DNA of 64,000 nucleotides from Setophaga petechia (Eukaryota > Chordata > Aves > Passeriformes > Parulidae), in NCBI GenBank assembly GCA_024362935.1, contig JANCRA010000025.1, forward strand, positions 9,946,936 through 10,010,935. The letters are read 5' to 3'. The notes under the pieces were generated by a model. It saw only the letters and a list, made by a program, of their open reading frames with translations. It was not told where the DNA came from and did not search any database. A program made the position numbers and the translations under genes. Shown here piece after piece: positions 37,350 through 47,651 of the stretch (position 1 is its first letter; each line of letters starts with the position of its first letter).

Positions 37350-40300
37350 CTTCTTCCTTAGCTGGGCTTGCAGCCCTGCTCCACCACTGGGCTCTGAAAC
37401 CTCCCTGTGCTGGGGGCTGGGATCCAGTGACCCCTCTGCCTTCTTTATGTTGGCTCCCTGGAAAAAAGCAAGCAGTTTGATTTCAAAATTGACCTTCAGG
37501 AAAAGAGTCTTTAGCACTACGGGGTGTTTTAAGGTATCCAGGACCTGCTACTTTTGAGTTTAGAGGTGGCATTAATTTTGAATCTTGTAGCCTTGATTGG
37601 CAGGGTAAAACGATTGCTTTAAATGATTCTTGAGATGTAGAATTTGTTCCTTTTGGACAACTGCCTCAAAAGAAGAAAAAAATTCTGAAAACTCTTTTTT
37701 TTTTTTCCAAACTGAGCTATTTTCAAAAATATGGCTCTTGTACTATTTTTTCTTTCATAGTAAAAAATGTCTATATCACTTTTAATATGTCATTATGCTT
37801 TCATAGTCTGTAAAATTGCATTGCATTTTAATTGGGTGGCTCCCCTTACTAGGGTTGGAGAGAGTGGTTCAGAAATTGTTTTGGTTTTTATTTGAGAGAG
37901 GTCTTCCATAACCGAAGAAATTACTATAGAAATAGCAATTAACCCTTTAGCACAGAGTCAGGTGTGGTGTGTAGGAAAATGAGCAACATTAGCAGCACTT
38001 CCAAACTTCCTCACTTTCACAGACCACCTTCTAGCTGGGAATCACAAGTGCTGTATAAACATAAATATATATGGCTAGAGGAAGCCTGACCCATGGGAAT
38101 GTTTTGATGTTTTCCTGAGATCACACATTGGAGCCTGGTGAAAGAGTCAGGAAGGGTGCCAAGGTTTCCTGATTTGCAGTGCTTTGTTCTTGCAGACAGA
38201 CAGTATCTCCTGCAGGCTGCGTGTGTGCTGGCTGCATTTACTGGCATTTGCATGTACACAGCAGAGGGCATGAACATGGGATCAAATCTCTGATAAATAA
38301 CCTATTTCCCAACATATTGTCTGTGGGGAGTGCAACCAGTGAAGCTTGGTTTCCTACGGATTTGAGTTTTATGGCTGGACTCTCTGATGTCCAGTAAAAT
38401 CTTAAGTTCCAACTGAAGCTTTTCCCACAGCTGGGATATTGCAGAGCCTCTTGTGTACTTCCATTCTCTGGTGTCTAATAAAATAGAAGTTTATATTGCA
38501 GTCTTTCCTGTTTGTGGTGCACCATTGATGGGGTTCCCTTTTTTCATCTTTGCTGCTTCTATTTTCAGTAGGTTTATTAGAACAAAGCATAATTGTGATC
38601 ATTGCTCATCTGTCAAAGTGGTTATAAAAGTCCATCTCAGATTTACTAAGATGGAAGGCCAAAAAAGATGTAAAATTATGCAGACATTACAATCACTTTT
38701 ATTTTCTTATGGCACAGGGCTTAAAAATTGGGTTGTCTTTTCAAAAAAGGTATTGGTTTTTCTTCTAAGTAAAACATGAATATAAGAACTGGTATTTACA
38801 AATGGTGAGAGTACTTGAATATGATAATATGGGTTTTTATGGCCAGCAAAGGCATAAAAAATTATTAGTCTGACTGATGATAATGGATGCAAGTGCCTCA
38901 GGACTTCTAAGGGGAAGAACAACTCCAGTACCAGCAGGGCCTATGAAGACAGGCAGAAAAACTGGAAATGAGAGAGTTGATACTATCCAGAAGTAAAAGC
39001 AATTGAACAGTCAATTACTTCTAGAAGTTGTTTGTTTAAACATTGAACTACTGCTAGCATTTCGAGTTATCCATCTGTGAACAAATAACAATGCTGCTGT
39101 ATGTCCCTCAACCATTAACTGCAAACCCTTAGGAGCAATTCATTTGAAATCACATATTTTGGACAAAGCAACAGTAATAATGTGGGTTGGAAATTGCACT
39201 TGGTTTAAAAAAAAAAAAAGGAGTTAAACTGCAATTTAGCACGGCCAGTGAAAACATTTGTTTCACAAGTTTAAACATTCCCATGGGAATGCTGAAGCAG
39301 CCCTTCTGATCTCTCTGTGTATATCCAAAGGAAACATCTTTACAATACAGATGCTTGGGAAAACACTCTGGAACAGAGACATTGCCTCTCAGGATCACAG
39401 AAACACAACAAACTTACTGGTGTTTGTTTATAGTTAAAGGTTTTTAAAAAATAGAAGAACAGATTTGGGGGAGTGTTGTTTTTTATGTTTGTTTGGGAGT
39501 TTTTTTGGTTGGTTGTTTGTGCCTTTCATGCTGAGGGTCTTATCTTTTTCCAGACAGGGGTAGGCACAAACAAATCTCCGTGCACCTGCAGTAAAATAAA
39601 GAGGTGATTTTGATGTTTTGATGTCTGCAGTGGCAGTGGATGAAGCTGCTGCTGTCATTGCTGGACTTGGGCCAGTTGGATCAAATTCACCTCCCACAGG
39701 TCATGTTTCAGTGGCTCCAAAGAGACAGTGGAGGAAACTTCCACTCACTTGGTGCTTAGGGGATGTGTCAGTGTTCAAAACATGACAAATCTTTAGAATT
39801 TTACTCCTGTGTCTGTGCTGGACATGATTCTGTGCCTTTCCTTTGTAAAACCTTCCCCTCCAACATGAATGGATGTTACTTGACAAAACCAGGTGTGTCT
39901 CCCTGCAGGGCTCAGGCAGTGCTGGATCATGTTTCTGCAGTGGCTCTGATGTGTGGATTGTGGTCCCCTTCACAAACATCTCAGCACCAACCTGTGCCCT
40001 GGATTGTAGGACCTGAGAGGGGAGCAAAGTTCCCACATGGAATTCCCAGCCACACTGGTAGAACTGGCACAAGTACCAGTGCTGCTCATCTCCAGGACTC
40101 CTGAAACACTGGGAGCAGCTCTCCTACCGTGCTCTAATGGCTTTATGTAATTTTAAGGAGTTGTGAGAATCAGCTGGTGTTTGAAGAAGGTGTTTGTTTT
40201 GCAGGAAGGCAGAGTAAACTGTTCAAAAATATCCTCTTCATTATCAAGTGAGGGAGCTCAGCCCTGTGGCAAATGACTGGGTAATGTCTGCCAGAGGTGA

Positions 40301-42590
40301 GGAAGTGACTCCAGACTATTTTGGAGCATTTCTCTGAAATGTTCTACTGGGGCTGAGTGCCTAAATCTTGGTTGCTGTCTTACCTAAATGAATCACCTCC
40401 ACAAGGTGATCTGAATGCAGTCTGAAGTTTATATTTTGTGATTCAGTATTGACTATGATTGCTGTATCATGGTATTTTGGCTGCTCCTTTAACTTTTTTT
40501 TGGTGCTGAGATTACTCAAGGGCCAGTAGTTCAGACCTGTCTTTTAGAAGGGCACTCAGGATTGTCCTGCTAAAATTCCTGCCACATCCAGCACACTGCA
40601 TTCTACACTGCTGAGTAAAGCAAGGAGAGTCAGGTACTGTTTTCCTTCTCTCTGATCTCACTGAGGATTCTCACTGAGCACAGTGTCATGACTTGCTTGG
40701 GAAAAGCTCATGTGGAAGTCACATTGCACATCCATCCTAGTGGCAATCTGGGAGCATAACCTCATTAAGCTGCCAGCCTTTTCCCTGCCTACCTTGTATT
40801 TGATTTTGATGTGTGATCTCTGACTAGGGTAAGACAAAAATTTTGGGCAACATTCCCAAACAAAGACAAAAAATTTGGGCAGCATCCCCCTGTCCTGTTC
40901 AGGTCATAAAGGGTCTTTTTGCAAAAGAGTGACAAATTTCGTCTATGGCACAAAGCAGTAAATTAGTGCAGGACATTAACCACAGTTCCATACTGCAGTC
41001 TTGGCATAGGAAGAGTCCTTGCTGCTGAGTGCAGAAAGATGGTCAGTCATGATTTTTGTTACTGCTGCTTGGATGCCTGATTCATAATTCTGTGGAAAAC
41101 ACCTGGTGGTTGTAACTAAATAATAAAACTAAATTCCTAAGAAAATTGCATATGCTATAGGAGACAGCAAAAACATTTAATTCCCCAGAGAATTTATTGG
41201 ATAGAATCAGAAAAAAGACAATGTTCTTTTCTTTTATGATTCCAGGGCAATTAAGCATTCCTGAAGATAAACTGCTTTAGCCATTCATCAAAGCCAGTCA
41301 TTGCTTAATTAAATTAACTGTCAGACCTTATTATAATTTGGGGTTTTTAAAATATTATAACAAAAGCCATCATTCACTTAAACAAAAAGAAGCAAATGAG
41401 TCACAGACCAGCTAAAGAGCCCAAAATGTCTGACACAAACAGCTAGCCACGAGAGTGTGTTTCTCAAATTCCAGCTGCTCCCACTAACCTCTTGCCAGCA
41501 CACCTAACAGCAGCCTGATCCTGGCTTGTATGAGTAGCTGTCCATGTAAACTGATAAAAACATTACTGTGCCACTCTCTTCCAGTAATAGTTCCATTGAA
41601 AAGTTCCAGCTGTTGCAGGCAAAAATATTCTGATGAGGACAATGTGGTGTTTTCCTAGTTCCCCTCACTCAGCAGTTAAAGGGATGTTGCCTTTAGCAAT
41701 ATTTGCCTTTGTTCAAGGCCTCCTGACCTGAGGGATCTGTTTTATAGTGCACTCATGACCTCCCATTACTGCATACACAAAACAAGATGTGGCTGGAATG
41801 GTAGAAATACATCTGTTAAGTGAAAAAGCTGAAGGACAGCTATCTGAAGACATATATCCTGAAAAAAAGAAAGCATTAATGGAAGGGACTGGAGATCCAC
41901 CAAAGTGAAGCTGACAGTGAGTCTGGCATCCCTCGCTCTGAAGCTTTAGTTTTATACTCATGCTGGTCCAGTGGCAGGTCCTTTTTTGAAGAGTGCAAAA
42001 GCCCCGTTCCTGTGTCTCTACAGCTGATGTTAATAATAAATGGGTTTGTCAGTATTCAGTTATTGTGGAAACTCCTGTATCTTACTGCTCATACCCCTCA
42101 AACACTCAGATGTTTATGGAGATCTGGGTGTGACCTCAGTGTGCTCATGTGTCAAACAAAGTTATATTTAAGCAGACTAACTTTTTTACTAAACTTATTT
42201 CACAGAATTGTTGCACTAAAAATAGTCTTTTGGAAAACTTCATTTAAGGGAATGAGTTTTTAGCCTAGGTAGTGCCTGTATCTAGTGATATCAGGTTGCT
42301 CATTGTTTGCAGCAGCTGGATTCATGACCAGAGTGCAAATACCACTGAATGTCCCGTTTTATAACACATGTATGTGGTGATTGTCCTGGCAGTAACTTGA
42401 ACAGTGTTGGATATGGAAGGGTCACTTTTGCTGCTGACCAGCAGTTGTTCAGAACACTGAGAGAATCCACAGTGTGTGGAGGGCCAAACACTTCTTGGAG
42501 GTGCACAGCAGACACAACTTGCAGCCAAAAGGATTTGAAAATATTTGGAAGGGAGAATACTTCCCATGAGGGCGATGAAGGGCTGGGAGA
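37350..42590. other. Unique non-coding stretch
   Basis: No gene is recognised. A duplicated 27-base motif occurs at 40831 and 40863, and a T/G-rich tract lies at about 39469-39520. Frames at 39701-40104 (123 codons minus, 113 plus) are mutually overlapping and domain-free. The AT-rich block at about 41100-41400 looks like plain sequence; conservation would have to be measured. Confidence 0.5.
40831..40889 (+). repeat. 27-bp near-tandem duplication
   Basis: AAGACAAAAATTTTGGGC at 40831 and AAGACAAAAAATTTGGGC at 40863 begin two 27-base units that match at 24 positions, separated by five bases. Confidence 0.75.
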
Positions 42591-42861
42591 GGTGTGTAAT
42601 CTCCATCCTGAGCAATACTCAAAGTGTGTAGGGCCCAACCAAGCAACTGGACCCAGTCTGAGAGGTGGGACTGGGAAAGCTGCTCCAGAGGGCTCTGTTG
42701 CTGCAGCCTGTGGGGTGATGCTGCAAGGTGCAGTTCAGTGAGAGTATTCTGGGGTTGTGGGACAGGTGTTGGGTTGTCTAATCCAACCAGGGTTGGACAG
42801 GGCTCAGAGCAACCTGGGGTAGTGGGAGGAGTGGAAATGGATGATCTTTGAGGTCCCTTCC
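42591..42861 (+). mobile_element. CR1 LINE tail, left part (interrupted)
   Basis: Two CR1-like pieces are visible. At about 42591-42632 AATCTCCATCCTGAGCAATACTCAAAG resembles a CR1 3' region. At about 42786-42861 CCAGGGTTGGACAGGGCTC, AGAGCAACCTGG, and GATGATCTTTGAGGTCCCTTCC follow the terminal part, lacking the GTGTCCCTGCCCATG segment. The sequence between them is less clear. The element stops at CCTTCC, where an LTR has inserted, and resumes at 43523. Confidence 0.75.
42856..42861. repeat. Target-site duplication (CCTTCC), left
   Basis: Six bases repeated at 43517-43522 on the far side of the LTR. Six-base duplications are typical of class II (ERVK or alpharetrovirus-like) integrases. Confidence 0.85.
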
Positions 42862-43516
42862 TGCTGGGGAGGATGAAACAAGAAAGCCTTATAAATATGA
42901 TTGCCTGGCAAAAGATTTTGAGAATATAGGAACTATAAGTGAGGTGAAAATGAAAGCAAGTTTTGAGATCCCTTAGTTGCTGAACAACGGGAAAACAATG
43001 GCATGGCCAGCTGAAGGTAATCCCCTCTTGATGAAAAAAGACCCTCTGCAAGCAAGTCTAAGGGTCAAAGCAAACCCTGCCAGCATGGCAGAAGGGGCCC
43101 AAAGAGTAGTTTTTAGAGTTTAAAAACGTAACACAGTATAGTAAATGTAGTGATACTTATAGGTTGTATGGAAATGCTATAAGATTTGTATATTGTACTA
43201 GATTAGTTAGTGAGAATCAAAATATTCAACACAAAAGATGATTTATTGTATTGTAACGAGAACTTCACCCACTTCTCTTCTCTTCTCTTTCCTCTGCATC
43301 TTCCACTTCTTCTTACCTTACTTCCTACACTCTTAGCTCTCACCCCTTTTACTCTCTTACATTCTACCCCTCTCTTCTCTCGAGCCTGTTCCAGCTGTGG
43401 CTGACAGCTCCCTGCTGGCAGGCCCTTTGCAATAAACCCCAAGTTCCACGACCTGGCTGCAGAGATCTCTCATCTCTGTCCATCCTGACCGTGCAACCCC
43501 CACACCCGTTCCGACA
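42862..43516 (+). mobile_element. Solo LTR, 655 bp, ERVK-like
   Basis: The element starts with TGCTGGGGAGGATG and ends with TTCCGACA, giving the TG...CA ends of an LTR, and is flanked by a perfect 6-bp duplication, CCTTCC. An AATAAA polyadenylation signal lies at 43431-43436, about 80 bp before the end, fixing the plus-strand orientation. A pyrimidine-rich tract occupies about 43265-43395. No gag, pol or env sequence adjoins it, so it is a solo LTR left by recombination between two LTRs. The class assignment rests on the duplication length and on recall of similar songbird LTRs; the family name is not certain. Overlapping frames on the minus strand are not meaningful. Confidence 0.9.
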
Positions 43517-43522
43517 CCTTCC
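43517..43522. repeat. Target-site duplication (CCTTCC), right
   Basis: Exact copy of 42856-42861. Its lack of mutation argues that the insertion is not extremely old. Confidence 0.85.
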
Positions 43523-43548
43523 AACCCAAACCCTCCTGTGAATCTCTG
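43523..43548 (+). mobile_element. CR1 LINE tail, right part
   Basis: AACCCAAACCCTCCTGTGAA continues the CR1 terminus directly from CCTTCC at 42861, restoring the TTCCAACCCAAACC motif of avian CR1 ends. It finishes with TCTCTGA, a decayed terminal repeat. Confidence 0.85.
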
Positions 43549-44569
43549 ACTTCATGGTTCTAACCGAGGGGACTTGCTTTGTTGTAGTGCTAGAACCACA
43601 CTTTATCAAAGAAGGTGCATGCTTGTTGATAACAGCAGAGCAGGCCTCTGGAAGTAACATTTATTTTACAAAATACTAATTTTTTTTTCTTTTTTTTGTT
43701 TGAGCACTCACTGCTTTCCAGCAATGAGACCAGAAATTCTTATCATACTTCAATGTGCAAGAAGCCTCCAAATACTTCACATTCCATTCCCTAGGAAATC
43801 TGCACTCTGTGAAAAGTAGATGCTTTGGGAATCGTATGGCTGGACTGTTTTTGATAAAGAGAGAAAAAAAAATGGAGAAGAATGAAACTGAATTGGGACC
43901 CTCATCAGTAAAAACTGAATTTGCCGTTCAACTGGACTAAATGATTTTTCATTAAGAGCATGGTATCGTTAAAGGCATTTAAACCTTATGCAATAATTGA
44001 CCAAATTATTGTTAAATTGTCAAAGACAGAGCTAATAAGCATTCAAGATTCTTAAATACATAACGTTTCTCTGTAGCTTGGATATTAACATGAACTAGCT
44101 CTTAATGACCTAAAGTCATTGGCCAAAACTGTTTGTATAAAGGCTCTGTTTGAGGTGGTTTTGTGTCCATGTTGTGTTGCTAGAAAAAGAATTCTGCCTG
44201 AATTTCTGTAGGAAGGAATACAGGGTCTTTTGACCTCAACATTTTGAATTCTGAATTCTTTAATTCTGAATCAGTGATAAGGAATGAATAAACAGGTCTG
44301 GCAGTTTCATAAAATGTGTATTTAGAAGAGGATTTTAAAATTAAATGTTAAATCTGTCTGATAAGGCTGATAAGACTGTGACATTTGTAATGCAGCAGCT
44401 GGCAAATCACACCATGTTGGAGGTGATCTTAAAAGTGCCTATTAAAGTGCATAAATACTGATCAAGCTCTTTTTCCTAAAATCTGAGACTAATTAAGCAA
44501 CTGTAATCACTTTGTTACAGTCTGAAGATAGATTACTTAGGAGGAAGACAGAAATATAATAATGATAAC
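43549..44569. other. Unique non-coding stretch
   Basis: Nothing is recognised except a T-rich run at about 43681-43700. The sequence is AT-rich and looks like the surrounding desert. Confidence 0.5.
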
Positions 44570-44638
44570 TTTAGATATCTAAAAGGCTTCAGGCCTTTTA
44601 TTCCACTTCCACTATTATTCCACAGAAATAGTGGAAGT
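44570..44638. repeat. Cluster of three palindromes
   Basis: A perfect 14-bp palindrome (TTTAGATATCTAAA, 44570-44583) overlaps a small hairpin with arms AAAGGC/GCCTTT (44581-44586 and 44592-44597). Next comes a perfect 13-bp inverted repeat with arms at 44603-44615 (CACTTCCACTATT) and 44626-44638 and a 10-base loop. Such clustering in 69 bp is unusual. The last hairpin is shorter than a usual microRNA stem. Confidence 0.85.
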
Positions 44639-45450
44639 GATCCAAGTCTCTGAGTGTCCCACTGTTAATTATTCATGACCTGGGGAGATCCTGGCAACAT
44701 CAAAACAAGTCACCAAAGTGCTAATAAGCACCATTTTGTCTCCATTCCACAGGAAGTAAAAATCTTGTTTAAATTTCACAGCTGCAATTTTATTTTAGCA
44801 TAAACCAGGGATAGTTTCTCCATTGTTAGGGATTGTTTGACTGGTTTGTTTTTCTTAAATTGAGAGCTTGATGTGTAGAACTCCCAAGTTCTTCAACAAC
44901 ACTACTACTAAATATTAATTTGAGGGAAGTGTGTTTATCTATGAGGTTTTGTAGGAAGTTACAATATTAATTTCTATCTATAAAACAAAACAACTAATTA
45001 TTAATGGAAATGTAATAGGTATGTGGCATTTTGACCAAGAACACCACCTGGGCCATGAAGAGGTTGCTGTTAATTTCTGAGGTCTGAGGCAGGGTTGCAT
45101 CTTTAGAAGTTTTGATGTGATTGAGCTGCATTAGTAAAGGTTGGGTTTGAGAGAGAGCACCAGCAATAGCAGATAGCTGGGTTTTTACAGGCTTTCTCTG
45201 CATGTTTCTAATATGATTATTGAACACCTGTGTATCCACTGTTGTATCTCTAAAAATCCCCATTTTGTATTTGATGTAACAAAAGTAACGAATGACTCTC
45301 CTGTAGCCATCAGAACATCCCCATTGTTTTCTTAATGTTCCAATACCTAGGATATTATCCCAGAAGACAAATAATATATTTTTAATCAGAAGATATACCC
45401 TGTAGAATATTCTCCTGATTTATCTTTTTTTTGGGAGACACATAAAGTTT
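44639..45450. other. Unique non-coding stretch
   Basis: AT-rich, low CpG, no gene or known repeat seen. An 89-codon minus frame at 44994-45263 has no domain. Confidence 0.5.
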
Positions 45451-45600
45451 TTTAATATATTTTTATTTTATTTTATATTTGTTATACAATTATATAAATA
45501 GAATATATTTTTATATTTATAACTATATTCATATTTTATTTATATATCAAAATTTATTAATATTTTATATATATTATATACTTTATATATTATTGTTAAT
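45451..45600. repeat. AT-rich low-complexity block
   Basis: About 150 bases of TTTTATTTTA, TATATA and related strings, nearly free of G and C. It encodes a spurious Tyr/Ile-rich frame. It is a simple tract, likely variable in length. Confidence 0.85.
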
Positions 45601-46498
45601 TCAAATATGTGTTTTGCAAGAACAGCTTATAATAGGAAAGTCATGGTATCATAACTCACAAATTAGAACAGCCAGGAGGAAATGCCATAATCACAAGATT
45701 AGCTCAAAGATTTAAGTGAGGTCAGAGATTTGACTCACTAGTTGTACTTGGAATTTTTTCTGAATTAAATGAGGGAGCTGTGTATGAAGCACAGAGGCAG
45801 ATAAGCTCTGTAATTCATCTGTAATTTTTATTCCATTCTCATTTTGGGCTGTGCTGGTTTTTGGCATTTCTGGTTCAGGATAGCAGTAGTGACTCTCTCT
45901 TGCTATCAGTGTTATTGGGCATTTACCACAAACCTGATGGTTGGCTGTACCTAAATTTTCCAGAACACAATGACAGAAATTAAGGTTTTCCATTCCCACT
46001 CAGCTGTAGTACACTTCTTGTTGCTTTTCTTTCCTCTTTTCTTATGGAGCCATTGGTCATTACTTGGCACAGATGTTTTTTGTTGAAATATCCTTTTTTT
46101 TTTTTTTTTTTTTTTTTTATTGTGCTTGCTCCATTAATGCAATTGAGAATTAGAAGAGCATCCTGGCACAGGAATTATTCAGATGAGTTTTGAACTACAG
46201 ATCCAGTAAAAAAATCAGGAGCAGCAATGTATTTACTTAGGCTAAGCTTGGTAAAAATCCAGTGTTGGTTCCTGGCACTAAAAAATCCCAATCTTTTTGT
46301 AAATGTGTTAAGTGCTTTGTAATCCAACTGGCATCTCTTCTGTCCAAAAAAAACCCAAAAAGTCGCAGTCCAAAATGCAGCAGAACACACCTGCAGTTTA
46401 GCACTGACTTTTCTGAATCAAAGGCTGAAGTAATTGATTTCTGTTGCTCATTTTGAGCACATCTTTCACAAGAAAGGTGAAAGGTCTTTAATTGTCTG
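45601..46498. other. Non-coding stretch with poly-T tract
   Basis: A run of 25 Ts occupies 46094-46118. Read on the minus strand it could be the poly-A tail of a retrotransposed sequence lying at higher coordinates, but I recognise no source there. Otherwise the region is unique and has no supported gene. Confidence 0.5.
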
Positions 46499-46611
46499 CA
46501 TGAGAATTGCAAGGCTTAGAAACAGATTTGTACAAGCCTTGGTAGAATTTGTCTTCATGAGAATTGCAAGGCTTAGAAACAGATTTGTACAAGCCTTGGT
46601 AGAATTTCTTA
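46499..46611 (+). repeat. 57-bp tandem duplication
   Basis: CATGAGAATTGCAAGGCTTA begins at 46499 and again at 46556. The two 57-base units are identical through GGTAGAATTT, differing only in the last few bases. The period is a multiple of three, so a frame spanning it (46434-46622) shows a repeated peptide; nothing suggests it is translated. Near identity implies a recent event. Confidence 0.95.
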
Positions 46612-47267
46612 GTCACAGATGAAATCAGCATTTAATGTGAGTCTCAGAAGAAGACTTTACACAGACCTAGATATTTTCTGAAGGGAAAAGATATTCTCCC
46701 TCATTACATGAGCAGCTAGCCACAAGAAAATGAAATCTTAGGTTTATAGGTTACCAAAAAATGTTCTTTCATGTTAGGAATGATGTCTTTAGCAAGTGTG
46801 CTCATTTAACTCAATGACCTAAAAATGAATGGTTGATTTCTAGTATCTAGTGGTATTGGAAACAAAAGTATTTTGCCTAAAATTCAGCACACATGTTTCT
46901 AATGGAAGCACATATTACTGCAGTCTCCTGGCTCTGAAGCTTTTGATCCATAAACCCAGGATCTTCAGACATTTCTACTCACCTGCTTATTTAAAGATAG
47001 GTTTTATCCCACTCATAACTTTATTTGAAATTGTGGCCTTCACTAAAAGGGAAAGAGAGAAGCACCACATTTCCCTCTGGACAGGAAAACTCTGTGAAGC
47101 AATTAGTGGGAATCTGCAAAAGGAAGTTTTCTACTCCACTCCTCTGTGCTTTCTAACAAAACCAGCCCTTCCAGCTGGCAATCACTCAAGCCCTTGTGAG
47201 CAGATGCAGGGCAGATAAAAAGGGCTGAGGGAGCCATGGGGATCATAGCTGGGACTTCCCTGAAGTG
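46612..47267. other. Unique non-coding stretch
   Basis: A 122-codon frame at 46850-47218 has no domain and is not accepted as a gene. Nothing else is recognised up to the LTR. Confidence 0.5.
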
Positions 47268-47273
47268 CTGGAC
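47268..47273. repeat. Target-site duplication (CTGGAC), left
   Basis: Six bases that recur at 47646-47651 and bracket the minus-strand LTR. Confidence 0.8.
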
Positions 47274-47645
47274 TGTGGTGGTGTTCACAGGGTCTCAGGA
47301 TGAGAGAAGAGATGAGAATCTTGACTCCATGTTTCAGAAGGCTGATTTATTATTTTATGAAATATATATTATATTAAAACTATATTAAAAGAATGGAAAG
47401 GATTTCATCAGAAGGCTTGCAAAAGGAAAGAATGATAATAAAATATTGTGACTGACCAGAGAGTCTGAGACAGCTGGACTGTGATTGGCCATTAATTAAA
47501 AACAACTAACATGGACCAATCAAAGATGCACCTGTTGCATTCCACAGCAGCAGATAATCATTGTTTTTCTTTTCCTCTGAGGCTTCTCAGCTTCTCAGGA
47601 GAAAAATCCTGGCAAAGGGATTTTTCAGAAAATATCATGGTTACC
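47274..47645 (-). mobile_element. Solo LTR, 372 bp, ERVK-like, minus strand
   Basis: The plus strand opens with TGTGGTGGTGTTCACAGGG and closes with AAAATATCATGGTTACC, flanked by an exact 6-bp duplication CTGGAC. TTTATT at 47346-47351 is an AATAAA signal on the minus strand, near the left end, and CCAAT motifs on the minus strand lie further right (about 47484). U3 is therefore at the right and U5 at the left. The right terminus reads ACC where I would expect ACA, probably a point mutation. The text agrees with a songbird LTR I remember as abundant. No internal retroviral sequence adjoins, so it is a solo LTR. Confidence 0.85.
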
Positions 47646-47651
47646 CTGGAC
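47646..47651. repeat. Target-site duplication (CTGGAC), right
   Basis: Exact copy of 47268-47273. Confidence 0.8.

Noticed and set aside
42449..43051. Longest open frame (200 codons, minus strand)
   Set aside because: It runs antisense through the CR1 tail and the first part of the LTR, and its sequence is a by-product of those repeats.
46434..46622. Frame with a repeated 19-residue peptide
   Set aside because: It results from the 57-bp tandem duplication, whose length happens to be divisible by three.
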